Position numbers and translations under genes: made by a program
Notes under the pieces: model-generated
Database searches by the model: none
What the model saw: the letters and a program-made list of their open reading frames with translations, nothing else
Told to the model about the DNA's origin: nothing
Assembly (NCBI GenBank): GCA_965653495.1
Contig: CBFHAJ010000213.1
Location: 1 to 5,127 of the forward strand
Length of the DNA: 5,127 bases
Direction of reading: 5' to 3'
Source of the DNA: AG41 sp965653495
GTDB taxonomy: Bacteria; Gemmatimonadota; Gemmatimonadetes; Gemmatimonadales; GWC2-71-9
Shown: in pieces, positions 1 to 5,127 of the stretch
Layout of the letters: every line of letters starts with the position of its first letter
Numbering within the stretch: the first letter of the stretch is position 1

Positions 1-41
1 AGCATTCAGAGAGGAAGACTGCGAACCACCGGCCGGGGTCA

Positions 42-65
42 CGGGTGTGACGCGGCGCACACCCG
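42..65 (-). terminator. Hairpin just downstream of asd, possible transcription terminator
   Basis: The arms CGGGTGTG (42-49) and CACACCCG (58-65) form a perfect 8-bp stem around an 8-nt loop. The structure begins 6 nt beyond the asd stop codon, which is where a terminator for the minus-strand transcript would sit. Read in the asd direction, the bases after the stem are GC-rich and there is no T tract, so this is not a canonical Rho-independent terminator. It may instead be a 3'-end-stabilising hairpin or act with Rho. The position and perfect stem support a real structure; the terminating role is inferred. The rest of 1-71 shows no gene I can support. Confidence 0.4.
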
Positions 66-71
66 GCGTGG

Positions 72-1130
72 TTAGCGGGTGCGCAGGTAGCCCCGCGCCA
101 ACAGCAGTTCGGCGTTCAAGATTGCAGCACCGGCGGCGCCGCGAATCGTGTTGTGGCTCAATGCAACGAAGCGATGTCCCAGCACCGCGTCGCGGGCGAC
201 GCGCCCCACCGTCACGCTCATCCCCCCTCCTGCGTCACGGTCGAGCCGGGGCTGCGGCCGGTCGGGCTCGTCGCGCACCACGATGGGACGCGCCGGCGCG
301 GAGTGCAGCCGCAGCTCCTGTGGCACGCCGGTGAACGCCGTCCACGCCGCGCGCAGCTCGGCGGGCTCTGCGGGCCGGTCAAGCGTGACCCGGACGGCGG
401 CGAGGTGCCCGTCGACGACATTCACGCGGTGGCATTGCGCGCTCACCTCGCAGGGCGCGGGGGTCACGCGGCCACCGTCGAGCCCGCCCAGGATCTTGCG
501 CGTCTCGCGCGCGATCTTCTCCTCTTCCTCGGCGATGAACGGCACCACGTTGTCGGTGATATCGAGCGACGCGACGCCGGGATAGCCCGCGCCGGAGATC
601 GCCTGGAGCGTGGTGACCACGGCGGCGCGCACGCCGAAGCGGCGGGCGAGCGGCGCCAGCGCGAGCGCGATCATGACCGTCGAGCAGTTGGGGTTCGCGA
701 CGATGAAGCCGCCCCCCCCCGTGTCCTTGCAGGCGTCGAGCAGCGCGAGGTGCTCGGGGTTCACCTCCGGAATGAGCAGCGGCACCGCGTCGTCCATGCG
801 ATGCGACGCGGAGTTGGTGAGCACCGGATAGCCGGCGCGGGCGAAGCGCGTCTCGACCGCGCCGGCGATGTCGGACGGGAGGCTCGAGAACACCAGGTCG
901 CAATCGAGCGGCGGCTCCGGGGCCTGGACGACCAGCTGGTGGACGCCGGCAGGTACCGCGCCCGGGAGGCGCCACGCGCACGCCTCGGCGTACGGCTTGC
1001 CCTGCGAGCGATCGGACGCCGCCACCGCGGTCACGACGAACTGCGGATGGCCGGCGAGCAACTGCAGAAAGCGCTGCCCGACGGTGCCGGTCGCCCCGAG
1101 AATGCCCACACGCAGCCTGTTCACGGCCAC
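72..1130 (-). CDS. asd: Aspartate-semialdehyde dehydrogenase, archaeal/fungal-type subfamily
   Basis: This cytosolic enzyme reduces L-aspartyl-4-phosphate to L-aspartate-4-semialdehyde with NADPH. That is the shared step towards threonine, methionine, lysine and diaminopimelate. The protein has 352 residues, a complete length for the family. The N-terminal Rossmann loop GATGTVG is at 12-18. The active-site cysteine is C149 within NPNCST (146-151). QAISGAGYPG (176-185) and a following EEEEK stretch (201-205) match the archaeal/fungal subfamily, and the likely catalytic histidine is H242 in the V-x-V-x-D-G-H block (236-242). The C-terminal helix holds NTIRGAAGAAILNAELL (327-343). The start is GTG at 1130-1128, chosen because AAGGAG lies 6 nt upstream; a second in-frame GTG at 1124-1122 is spaced worse. 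A nine-G run (coding sense) encodes part of G138-G141 shortly before the active site, but the frame stays intact. The gene is transcribed away from thrBAC, so it is not in that operon although it supplies the same pathway. Confidence 0.97.
   Translation of the reverse strand: MAVNRLRVGILGATGTVGQRFLQLLAGHPQFVVTAVAASDRSQGKPYAEACAWRLPGAVPAGVHQLVVQAPEPPLDCDLVFSSLPSDIAGAVETRFARAGYPVLTNSASHRMDDAVPLLIPEVNPEHLALLDACKDTGGGGFIVANPNCSTVMIALALAPLARRFGVRAAVVTTLQAISGAGYPGVASLDITDNVVPFIAEEEEKIARETRKILGGLDGGRVTPAPCEVSAQCHRVNVVDGHLAAVRVTLDRPAEPAELRAAWTAFTGVPQELRLHSAPARPIVVRDEPDRPQPRLDRDAGGGMSVTVGRVARDAVLGHRFVALSHNTIRGAAGAAILNAELLLARGYLRTR
712..720. repeat. Nine-base C/G homopolymer inside asd
   Basis: Nine consecutive C on the plus strand read as nine G in asd and encode part of a four-glycine stretch (G138-G141). 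The stretch precedes the active-site segment FIVANPNCST by less than one codon. In this subfamily the position is a variable surface loop, so glycine number is probably tolerated. Any insertion or deletion that is not a multiple of three would frameshift the enzyme before its catalytic cysteine. The frame as given is intact, with conserved motifs on both sides. Confidence 0.9.
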
Positions 1131-1136
1131 TGTCCG

Positions 1137-1142
1137 CTCCTT
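1137..1142 (-). promoter_or_regulatory. Ribosome binding site of asd
   Basis: Read on the minus strand this is AAGGAG, followed by a 6-nt spacer and then the GTG start at 1130-1128. It is the strongest Shine-Dalgarno match in the window and it decides the start codon. The alternative GTG six bases further in would have a 12-nt spacer. Confidence 0.8.
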
Positions 1143-1214
1143 GACGCGTCCGATACGCCCGATGAGTATTCAACATACAACCGAAGCGAAGCCCTCGTGG
1201 TGATTTGCCGCGTA

Positions 1215-1244
1215 TTGCCGCCACGTTAAACAAGGTGCTAAAAA
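1215..1244 (+). promoter_or_regulatory. Candidate sigma-70-like promoter for thrBAC
   Basis: TTGCCG (1215-1220) could serve as the -35 box and TAAAAA (1239-1244) as the -10 box, with an 18-bp spacer and an extended -10 TG at 1236-1237. This would start transcription near 1251, about 40 nt before the thrB ATG. The match is partial (four of six in each box), and the promoter consensus of this organism is unknown. It overlaps the 5' arm of the stem at 1240-1283. If this promoter is the real one, that stem would not be in the mRNA as a whole. Confidence 0.3.
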
Positions 1245-1283
1245 GCGACCGCCCGCGGCGTGGTAGCCCGGGCATTGCTTTTT
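1240..1283. promoter_or_regulatory. Terminator- or attenuator-like stem before thrB
   Basis: AAAAAGC (1240-1246) pairs perfectly with GCTTTTT (1277-1283). Inside it, GCCCG (1251-1255) pairs with CGGGC (1269-1273) around a 13-nt loop, with a small 4/3-nt internal bulge between the two stems. The structure resembles an A-tract/T-tract flanked bidirectional terminator, and the plus-strand 3' arm ends in five T. It stops one base before the AGGGAG of thrB. It could limit read-through in either direction or act as a threonine attenuator. The GC-rich inner stem is only 5 bp, so stability is modest. The pairing is seen directly; any function is inference. Confidence 0.35.
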
Positions 1284-1284
1284 C

Positions 1285-1290
1285 AGGGAG
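1285..1290 (+). promoter_or_regulatory. Probable ribosome binding site of thrB
   Basis: AGGGAG lies 2 nt before the ATG at 1293, giving a spacing of about 2-4 nt depending on which bases pair with 16S rRNA. This is shorter than ideal. It still favours the ATG at 1293 over the in-frame GTG at 1260, whose upstream bases show no purine-rich site. Confidence 0.5.
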
Positions 1291-1292
1291 CT

Positions 1293-2201
1293 ATGCGAGC
1301 GAGCGTGAGCGTGCGGGTGCCGGGCTCGACGTCCAATCTGGGCGCCGGGTTCGACTGCGTGGGGGTCGCCGTCCAACGATGGCTCCGGCTGACGGCCCGT
1401 CTGGAAGGACGCGGGCTGAGACTGGAGCGCGGCGGCACGCTGCGCGCGCTCGACACCGCCCCCGAGTCGGACTTTCTGTACCGGGGCTTCGCCACCGCGT
1501 GCCGCCGCGCCGGACGCGAGGTGCCGGCCGGCCTGGTGCTCGCGGCCGAGTCGGAGATCCCCGTGGCGCGGGGGCTGGGGTCGTCGGCGGCGGCCACCGT
1601 CGCGGGGGCCGCGGCCGCGAGCGCGCTGCTCGGCCTCGAGCTCGATCGCGCGGCGCTGGCCGCGCTTGTCAGTGAAGCCGAAGGACATCCGGATAACGCT
1701 ACAGCTGCGGTGTTCGGCGGCGCGGTACTCGCCCTCAGCGGACCGGATGGCCTGGTCGTGACGCCGCTCGTGGTGCACGAATCACTCGCGATGGTGTTCG
1801 CGGTGCCGGACTTCACGGTCGAGACGAAGCGGGCGCGCGCCGTGCTGCCTGCCACCCTGCCTCACAAGCAGGCGGTCCAGGCCGCCGCGAAGAGCGCCGC
1901 GCTGGTACACGGCCTGGCGCACGCGGAGCCCCGCCTGCTCGCCCTCGCGCTGGACGACGTGCTGCACGTGCCCTATCGGCGGACGCTGGTGCGCGGCTAC
2001 GACGAGGTGACGCAGGCGGCGCGGCGGGCGGGTGCCTACGGCGCGACGCTGTCGGGCTCCGGACCGACGCTGCTTGCGTTAGCGCCGGTGGATCGGGCGC
2101 AGGCCGTCGGAGCCGCCATGGTAGCCGCGTGGCGTGATTGCGGTGCGGCCGCCGAGACCTTCTCCGCCGACCGGCCGGCGGGCGGTTACGAGATGGATTG
2201 A
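1293..2201 (+). CDS. thrB: Homoserine kinase (GHMP kinase family)
   Basis: This enzyme transfers the gamma-phosphate of ATP to L-homoserine to give O-phospho-L-homoserine, the substrate of threonine synthase, in the cytosol. The 302-residue protein has the usual family length. The N-terminal block VRVPGSTSNLGAGFDCVG (7-24) is typical of homoserine kinases. The ATP-binding GHMP motif IPVARGLGSSAAA spans 89-101, EGHPDNA is at 130-136, and the C-terminal glycine-rich motif ATLSGSGPTLLAL spans 251-263. The ATG at 1293 is chosen because the homology begins almost at once and AGGGAG precedes it; a GTG at 1260 would add 11 unconserved residues. It is the first gene of a probable thrB-thrA-thrC operon. 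Its TGA ends only 4 nt before the thrA ATG, so ThrA translation is probably coupled to it. No truncation or odd codon use is seen. Confidence 0.95.
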   Translation: MRASVSVRVPGSTSNLGAGFDCVGVAVQRWLRLTARLEGRGLRLERGGTLRALDTAPESDFLYRGFATACRRAGREVPAGLVLAAESEIPVARGLGSSAAATVAGAAAASALLGLELDRAALAALVSEAEGHPDNATAAVFGGAVLALSGPDGLVVTPLVVHESLAMVFAVPDFTVETKRARAVLPATLPHKQAVQAAAKSAALVHGLAHAEPRLLALALDDVLHVPYRRTLVRGYDEVTQAARRAGAYGATLSGSGPTLLALAPVDRAQAVGAAMVAAWRDCGAAAETFSADRPAGGYEMD

Positions 2202-2205
2202 TTCC

Positions 2206-4722
2206 ATGGCGCGGCTGACCCGTCCCCCGCACATCCACAAGTTCGGCGGTGCTTCGCTGGCCGACGCCGCGGCGATCGAGCGCGCCGTGCAGATCATCGT
2301 GGCGCAGGGTCCTGGACCCATCGTGGTGGTGGTGTCGGCGATGGAAGGGGTGACCGATGCGCTGCTCGATTGCGCCGCGCGCGCCGCACAGGGCGAGTGG
2401 GCCAAGGTGCGCGCGGCTGCGAAGGAATTGCGTGCCCGGCACGCGGCGGCGGCTCAGGCGCTCGTTCCTGGTGCAGCGCGGCTGCAGGAGCTGCGGCGCG
2501 AGATCGATGCCTCGTTCGACGCGCTGGAGCAGCTCGCCAGCGGACTCGGCGCGCTGCGCGAGCTCACGCCGCGCACCACCGACTATCTCGCGGCCCGAGG
2601 CGAGCGGCTGTCGGCCCGCCTGTTCGCGGCCGCGCTGGAAGCCGCCGGGTGCCGGGCCGCATACGTCGACGCCACGGCGGTCGTGCAGACCGACGGCACG
2701 TTCGGCAACGCGTCGCCCGACTTGCGGGGCACCGAGCGGAGCGCCCGGGCGGCGCTGCGGCCCCTGCTGGCGCGCCGCACCGTGGCCGTGGTGCCGGGGT
2801 TCCTGGGCGCGGCACCCGACGGAGCGGTGGCGACGCTGGGGCGCGGTGGCTCGGACTTGACCGCCACGCTGCTCGCCCGCGTGCTGGGAGCGCGCGAGGT
2901 GTCCCTGTGGAAAGACGTGCCCGGACTGCTCACCGCCGATCCGCGCATCGTGCCCGATGCGCGGGTGGTGCCGCAGGTGCATGTGCGGGAGGCCGCCGAG
3001 CTCGCGTACTACGGCGCGAAAGTGCTCCACCCGCGCGCGCTGATCCCCGTGCTCAGACGGAACATCGCCATCCGGATCCGTCCATTCGCGGAGCCTGCGG
3101 CCCGCGGCACCGAAATCTCGCGACGGCGCACGCTGGCACAGTATCCCGTGAAGGCGCTCTCGGCCATCCCTGGCCAGGCTCTCCTGACGGTGACGGGGAG
3201 CGGCATGTTGGGCGTCCCGGGCATCGCGGCGCGGACCTTCGCCGCGGTGCACCACGAGGGGATCTCGGTCTCGCTCATCACGCAGGCCTCGTCGGAGCAC
3301 TCGATCTGTTTCAGCGTGCCCGAGGAGAGCGCCGCGCGCGCCCAGCGCAGCCTGGAAGACACGTTCCGGCGCGAGATCGCGCGCGAGGAGATCGACGGCG
3401 TGGAGGTGCAGACCGGTCTCGCCACGCTGGTCGTGGTCGGCCTCGGCATGGCGGGCACGCCGGGGATCGCGGCGCGCGTGTTCGCCGCTTTGGCCGAAGC
3501 GCACATCAACGTGATCGCCACGGCGCAAGGCTCGTCGGAGCTGAACCTGTCGCTCGTGGTCGCCGGCAAGGACGCCGCGCGCGCGCAGCGCGCCGTGCAC
3601 GCGGCGTTCCAGCTCGCCAAGATCGGCGGCGGCGCCGTGGCGCGTCCCGACCGCACCGACGTGGTGCTGCTCGGGTTCGGACAGATCGGCCGCACCCTCG
3701 CGCCCATGATCGCCAAGGTGAAGCAGGATTCGCTCACGCTGCACGTCGTGGGCCTGATCGACCGCAGCGGGCTGGTGTTCGACGCCGAGGGCCTGGCGCC
3801 GCGGCGGCTCGCGGCGCTGGCGGCGGCGAAAGCGGACGGCAAACCGCTCGCGGACAGTCCAGGGGGACGGCGCGCCAGCACCGCCGACGCCGTGGCGTTC
3901 GTCGCGCGGCACGCGCTCGCCAATCCGATCCTGGTGGACGTCACCGCCGACGATACGACCGACACGATCAAAGCCGCGCTCGGCGCGGGACTGCACGTCG
4001 TGCTCGCGAACAAGCGCCCCGTGGCGGCCGACCGCGCCCGCTACGCCGAGCTGCGCGCCGTTGCCCAGGAGCGGGGCCGGCGGCTGCTGCTCGAGGCCAC
4101 CGTCGGCGCTGGCCTGCCCATCATCGACACCTACCAGAAGCTCGTCGATTCGGGCGACCGGGTGACGAAAATCGAGGGCTGCCCGTCAGGCACCCTGGGA
4201 TATCTGTTCGGCGAGCTGGGACGGGGCACGCGCTTCTCGGCCGCGCTGCGCGGCGCGATCGCGAAGGGATATCCCGAGCCGGACCCGCGCGAGGACCTCT
4301 CCGGACGGGACGTGGCCCGCAAGGCGCTGATCCTGGGACGGCTGCTCGGGTTCCCGGGCGAGCTCGACGACATCGCCGTCGAATCGGTGGTGCCCGAGGG
4401 CGCCGAACGGCTGTCGCTCAAGGAATTTCTGAAGCGGCTGGAAGAGTGGGACTCCGCCTGGGAGAAGCGCGTGACCGCGGCGGCGGCACGTGGGGGCGTG
4501 CTGCGCTATCGCGCGATCGTGACGCCGCGGCGCATCCGCGTGGGACTCGTCGCGGTGGACACGTCGAGCCCGATGGCGTCACTCAACGGCACCGACAATC
4601 AGTTTATCTTCACGACCATGCGGTACAAGAAGAACCCGCTGGTGATTTCCGGGCCGGGCGCGGGGCCGGCCGTGACCGCGGGTGGCATTCTGAACGACGT
4701 GCTCAAGCTCGCGGGTGCATGA
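2206..4722 (+). CDS. thrA: Bifunctional aspartokinase / homoserine dehydrogenase
   Basis: The fused cytosolic enzyme catalyses the first step (aspartate to aspartyl phosphate) and third step (aspartate semialdehyde to homoserine) of threonine synthesis. At 838 residues it is close to the 820 of E. coli ThrA. Kinase motifs are KFGGAS (12-17), TTDYLAARGERLSA (124-137), GRGGSD (212-217) and WKDVPGLLTADPR (235-247). Two ACT regulatory domains follow at about 325-395 and 403-470. Q360 and Q441 have the same 81-residue spacing as the glutamines implicated in threonine binding in plant AK-HSD, suggesting threonine feedback. The dehydrogenase has the nucleotide loop GFGQIG (490-495), ANKRP (601-605), SGTLGYLFG (661-669) and GYPEPDPREDLSGRDVARK (688-706), in which E691, D702 and K706 match catalytic residues of yeast homoserine dehydrogenase. 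The ATG at 2206 has no clear Shine-Dalgarno and sits 4 nt after thrB. An upstream GTG at 2134 would add 24 Pro/Arg-rich residues and overlap thrB, so I reject it. Confidence 0.97.
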   Translation: MARLTRPPHIHKFGGASLADAAAIERAVQIIVAQGPGPIVVVVSAMEGVTDALLDCAARAAQGEWAKVRAAAKELRARHAAAAQALVPGAARLQELRREIDASFDALEQLASGLGALRELTPRTTDYLAARGERLSARLFAAALEAAGCRAAYVDATAVVQTDGTFGNASPDLRGTERSARAALRPLLARRTVAVVPGFLGAAPDGAVATLGRGGSDLTATLLARVLGAREVSLWKDVPGLLTADPRIVPDARVVPQVHVREAAELAYYGAKVLHPRALIPVLRRNIAIRIRPFAEPAARGTEISRRRTLAQYPVKALSAIPGQALLTVTGSGMLGVPGIAARTFAAVHHEGISVSLITQASSEHSICFSVPEESAARAQRSLEDTFRREIAREEIDGVEVQTGLATLVVVGLGMAGTPGIAARVFAALAEAHINVIATAQGSSELNLSLVVAGKDAARAQRAVHAAFQLAKIGGGAVARPDRTDVVLLGFGQIGRTLAPMIAKVKQDSLTLHVVGLIDRSGLVFDAEGLAPRRLAALAAAKADGKPLADSPGGRRASTADAVAFVARHALANPILVDVTADDTTDTIKAALGAGLHVVLANKRPVAADRARYAELRAVAQERGRRLLLEATVGAGLPIIDTYQKLVDSGDRVTKIEGCPSGTLGYLFGELGRGTRFSAALRGAIAKGYPEPDPREDLSGRDVARKALILGRLLGFPGELDDIAVESVVPEGAERLSLKEFLKRLEEWDSAWEKRVTAAAARGGVLRYRAIVTPRRIRVGLVAVDTSSPMASLNGTDNQFIFTTMRYKKNPLVISGPGAGPAVTAGGILNDVLKLAGA

Positions 4723-5127
4723 GCGCGACGTGGCAGCTGTGCGCCGGCTGCGGCAAGGAGATTCCGGAGACCGACCCTCACCCGCGCTGCCCCTATTGCC
4801 ATGGCCTGCTCGAGGTGCGCCATCAAGCACCGGCCCAGGGTGGGGCCGCGCTAAGGGCTACGTTCGACGCGCGCCTGGGCGTGCGACGCGGCGCGCTGGC
4901 CTCCGGGGTGTGGCGGTTTCGCGAAGCGGTGCTGCCAACGGTGGCCGCCGAGCAGATCCTTACCTACCCTGAGGGCAACACGCCGCTGCTCACGAGCGCG
5001 CCCGTGGCGCGCTGGAGCGGCGCGGCCGGTCTGCTCTTGAAGCACGAGGGCCACAATCCGACCGGATCGTTCAAGGACCGCGGCATGACGGTGGGCGTGA
5101 CCCAGGCGCGGCGGGTGGGGGGTGGGG
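4719..5127 (+). CDS. thrC: Threonine synthase, N-terminal part (cut by window edge)
   Basis: This PLP enzyme converts O-phospho-L-homoserine and water to L-threonine and phosphate, the last step of the pathway. Only the first 136 codons are present; the frame is open to the right edge. An N-terminal zinc-ribbon-like module has C8-x2-C11 and C24-x2-C27. It is followed by YPEGNTPL (83-90), the usual start of the catalytic fold, and GHNPTGSFKDRGMTV (111-125), where K119 is the lysine expected to form the Schiff base with PLP. The order of motifs fits the threonine synthase branch with an N-terminal zinc ribbon rather than threonine dehydratase or cysteine synthase. The ATG overlaps the thrA stop as ATGA and has no Shine-Dalgarno, which points to translational coupling. 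The last codons are unusually G-rich (5109-5127). Nothing can be said about the missing C-terminal part. Confidence 0.95.
   Translation, partial: MSATWQLCAGCGKEIPETDPHPRCPYCHGLLEVRHQAPAQGGAALRATFDARLGVRRGALASGVWRFREAVLPTVAAEQILTYPEGNTPLLTSAPVARWSGAAGLLLKHEGHNPTGSFKDRGMTVGVTQARRVGGG

Larger units (their letters stand above)
1131..1292. promoter_or_regulatory. Divergent intergenic region between asd and thrB
   Basis: This 162-bp gap separates the start codons of two divergent transcription units of the same pathway, so it must hold the promoters of both or be transcribed through. Its middle (about 1161-1247) is clearly more AT-rich than the flanking genes. It contains the asd ribosome binding site, a TTGCCGC direct repeat (1205-1211 and 1215-1221), a candidate thrB promoter, a terminator-like stem (1240-1283) and a 13-codon open frame (1162-1203). 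A TTGACG at 1141-1146 is a good -35 match but has only a weak -10 partner (GAGTAT, 1164-1169, spacing 17). I could not identify a convincing asd promoter on the minus strand. Confidence 0.8.

Noticed and set aside
1..42. Possible start of another minus-strand gene (GTG at 42-40, open to the left edge)
   Set aside because: Only 14 codons are visible, with no ribosome binding site and no recognisable sequence, so it cannot be supported.
153..1229. A 358-codon plus-strand open frame opposite asd
   Set aside because: It is a composition-driven antisense shadow of asd, rich in Arg, His and Ala, with no motif and no ribosome binding site.
1260..1292. Upstream GTG extension of thrB by 11 residues
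   Set aside because: Homology to homoserine kinases begins right after the ATG at 1293, which also has AGGGAG in front; the GTG lies within the candidate stem and lacks a ribosome binding site.
2134..2205. Upstream GTG extension of thrA by 24 residues
   Set aside because: The extra residues are Pro/Arg-rich, do not resemble any aspartokinase N-terminus and would overlap the thrB end by 68 nt. KFGGAS is normally close to the start of the protein, as it is from the ATG at 2206.
1813..3996. A 727-codon open frame on the minus strand opposite thrB and thrA
   Set aside because: It lies antisense to two clearly homologous genes and its translation is low-complexity Arg/His/Gly/Pro-rich with no recognisable domain. 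Such frames arise easily opposite GC-rich genes.
4715..4972. An 85-codon plus-strand open frame over the start of thrC
   Set aside because: It is out of frame with the conserved zinc-ribbon and catalytic motifs of ThrC, which are read from 4719.
1..5127. Mobile elements, CRISPR arrays, tRNA or rRNA genes, defence or other accessory systems
   Set aside because: Both strands were read for repeats, transposase or integrase motifs, cloverleaf-like segments and spacer arrays. None was seen, and the window is almost fully occupied by four core metabolic genes.

Overview
This is a GC-rich (roughly 70% G+C by eye) bacterial chromosomal segment. It holds the genes that take aspartate to threonine. 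Coding density is high, third codon positions are almost all G or C, and long spurious open frames on the opposite strand are common, as expected at this composition. The combination of genes (an archaeal/fungal-type Asd beside a fused aspartokinase-homoserine dehydrogenase, and a thrB-thrA-thrC order) would fit a soil-type lineage such as Gemmatimonadota. That placement is a low-confidence guess from protein style; no taxonomic marker is present.

Layout. Positions 1-71 are the 3' flank of asd and contain a hairpin (42-65). asd (aspartate-semialdehyde dehydrogenase) lies on the minus strand at 72-1130, with a GTG start and a strong AAGGAG ribosome binding site. A 162-bp divergent spacer (1131-1292) is visibly more AT-rich in its middle. 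It carries a candidate promoter, a tandem TTGCCGC repeat, a small Thr-Thr-containing open frame and a terminator-like stem. On the plus strand follow thrB (homoserine kinase, 1293-2201), thrA (bifunctional aspartokinase/homoserine dehydrogenase, 2206-4722) and the first 136 codons of thrC (threonine synthase, 4719 to the right edge). thrB and thrA are 4 nt apart, and thrA and thrC overlap in an ATGA, so the three look like one translationally coupled operon.

Together the four genes supply all five enzyme activities between aspartate and threonine. The ThrA kinase domain makes aspartyl phosphate, Asd reduces it to the semialdehyde, and the ThrA dehydrogenase domain makes homoserine. ThrB then phosphorylates homoserine, and ThrC converts O-phosphohomoserine to threonine. 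All key catalytic motifs are present and no frame is broken. ThrA keeps two ACT domains with the paired glutamines seen in threonine-inhibited relatives, so feedback inhibition by threonine is likely.

I see no new system here: this is core amino-acid metabolism. The points worth a second look are the possible attenuator-like leader before thrB, the tandem repeat in the divergent spacer, and a nine-base G run just upstream of the Asd active-site codon.
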